From the NCBI GenBank assembly GCA_012295275.1, contig CM022671.1:27057822-27119821 (forward strand): a DNA stretch of 62,000 nucleotides, given 5' to 3'. Below the pieces are notes generated by a model that was given only the letters and a program-made list of their open reading frames with translations, searched no databases and was not told where the DNA came from. Positions 61,990-62,000 of this stretch are shown piece by piece. The translations under genes and the position numbers were made by a program. Position 1 is the stretch's first letter, and the number at the start of each line of letters is the position of its first letter. The DNA is from Chrysomallon squamiferum. Lineage: Eukaryota; Mollusca; Gastropoda; Neomphalida; Peltospiridae.

Positions 61990-62000
61990 CTGAAAGAGAG

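Overview
This is a window of animal (eukaryotic) nuclear DNA. It is very A+T-rich (about three quarters by eye) and full of simple repeats, and the genes are split by many introns. Four conserved protein-coding genes can be rebuilt exon by exon from GT-AG splice sites that keep the reading frame. They are a phospholipase B-like lysosomal hydrolase (+ strand, 3' part only), a WSB-type WD40/SOCS-box protein (- strand, complete), a p70-type ribosomal protein S6 kinase (- strand, complete) and the C-terminal end of GCN1 (- strand, 3' part only). The proteins keep vertebrate-like motifs at nearly the same residue numbers. The intron density, the A+T content and a short SINE remnant with a (CCAT)n tail suggest a non-vertebrate bilaterian. 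A mollusc or other lophotrochozoan is plausible, but the sequence alone does not prove it.

Layout. 130-4173 (+): last eight exons of the PLBD gene, including the exon with the predicted N-terminal nucleophile cysteine. 4174-7633: the tail-to-tail gap between PLBD and WSB. 7634-15597 (-): WSB, eight coding exons, 415 aa, with a mariner-like non-autonomous element in one intron. 15598-16100: WSB upstream region with a duplicated CCAAT-containing module. 16100-40004: about 24 kb with no recognisable coding gene. It holds low-complexity DNA, one hairpin element, a few GC-richer patches, and presumably the 3' UTR of S6K. 40005-51662 (-): S6K, sixteen coding exons, 490 aa. 51663-51840: its upstream region, with a start-stop upstream ORF, an E-box and a CCAAT box. 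51841-56365: intergenic, with a SINE remnant and a possible pogo-like relic. 56366-61989 (-): last nine exons of GCN1, 540 aa; the gene continues past the right edge.

Function. S6K (TORC1 output) and GCN1 (activator of the GCN2 amino-acid-starvation kinase) are two arms of nutrient control of translation and lie in tandem here. WSB is a substrate receptor for a Cullin-5/Elongin BC ubiquitin ligase. PLBD is a lysosomal Ntn hydrolase. Their adjacency may reflect old chromosomal linkage rather than co-regulation.

Nothing here amounts to a clear new biological system. The most interesting signals are small. Two 3' splice acceptors (S6K, GCN1) have been copied into their own introns. A candidate poison exon lies in WSB. 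The WSB upstream module is duplicated. S6K has a minimal start-stop upstream ORF. A long minisatellite abuts a kinase exon.
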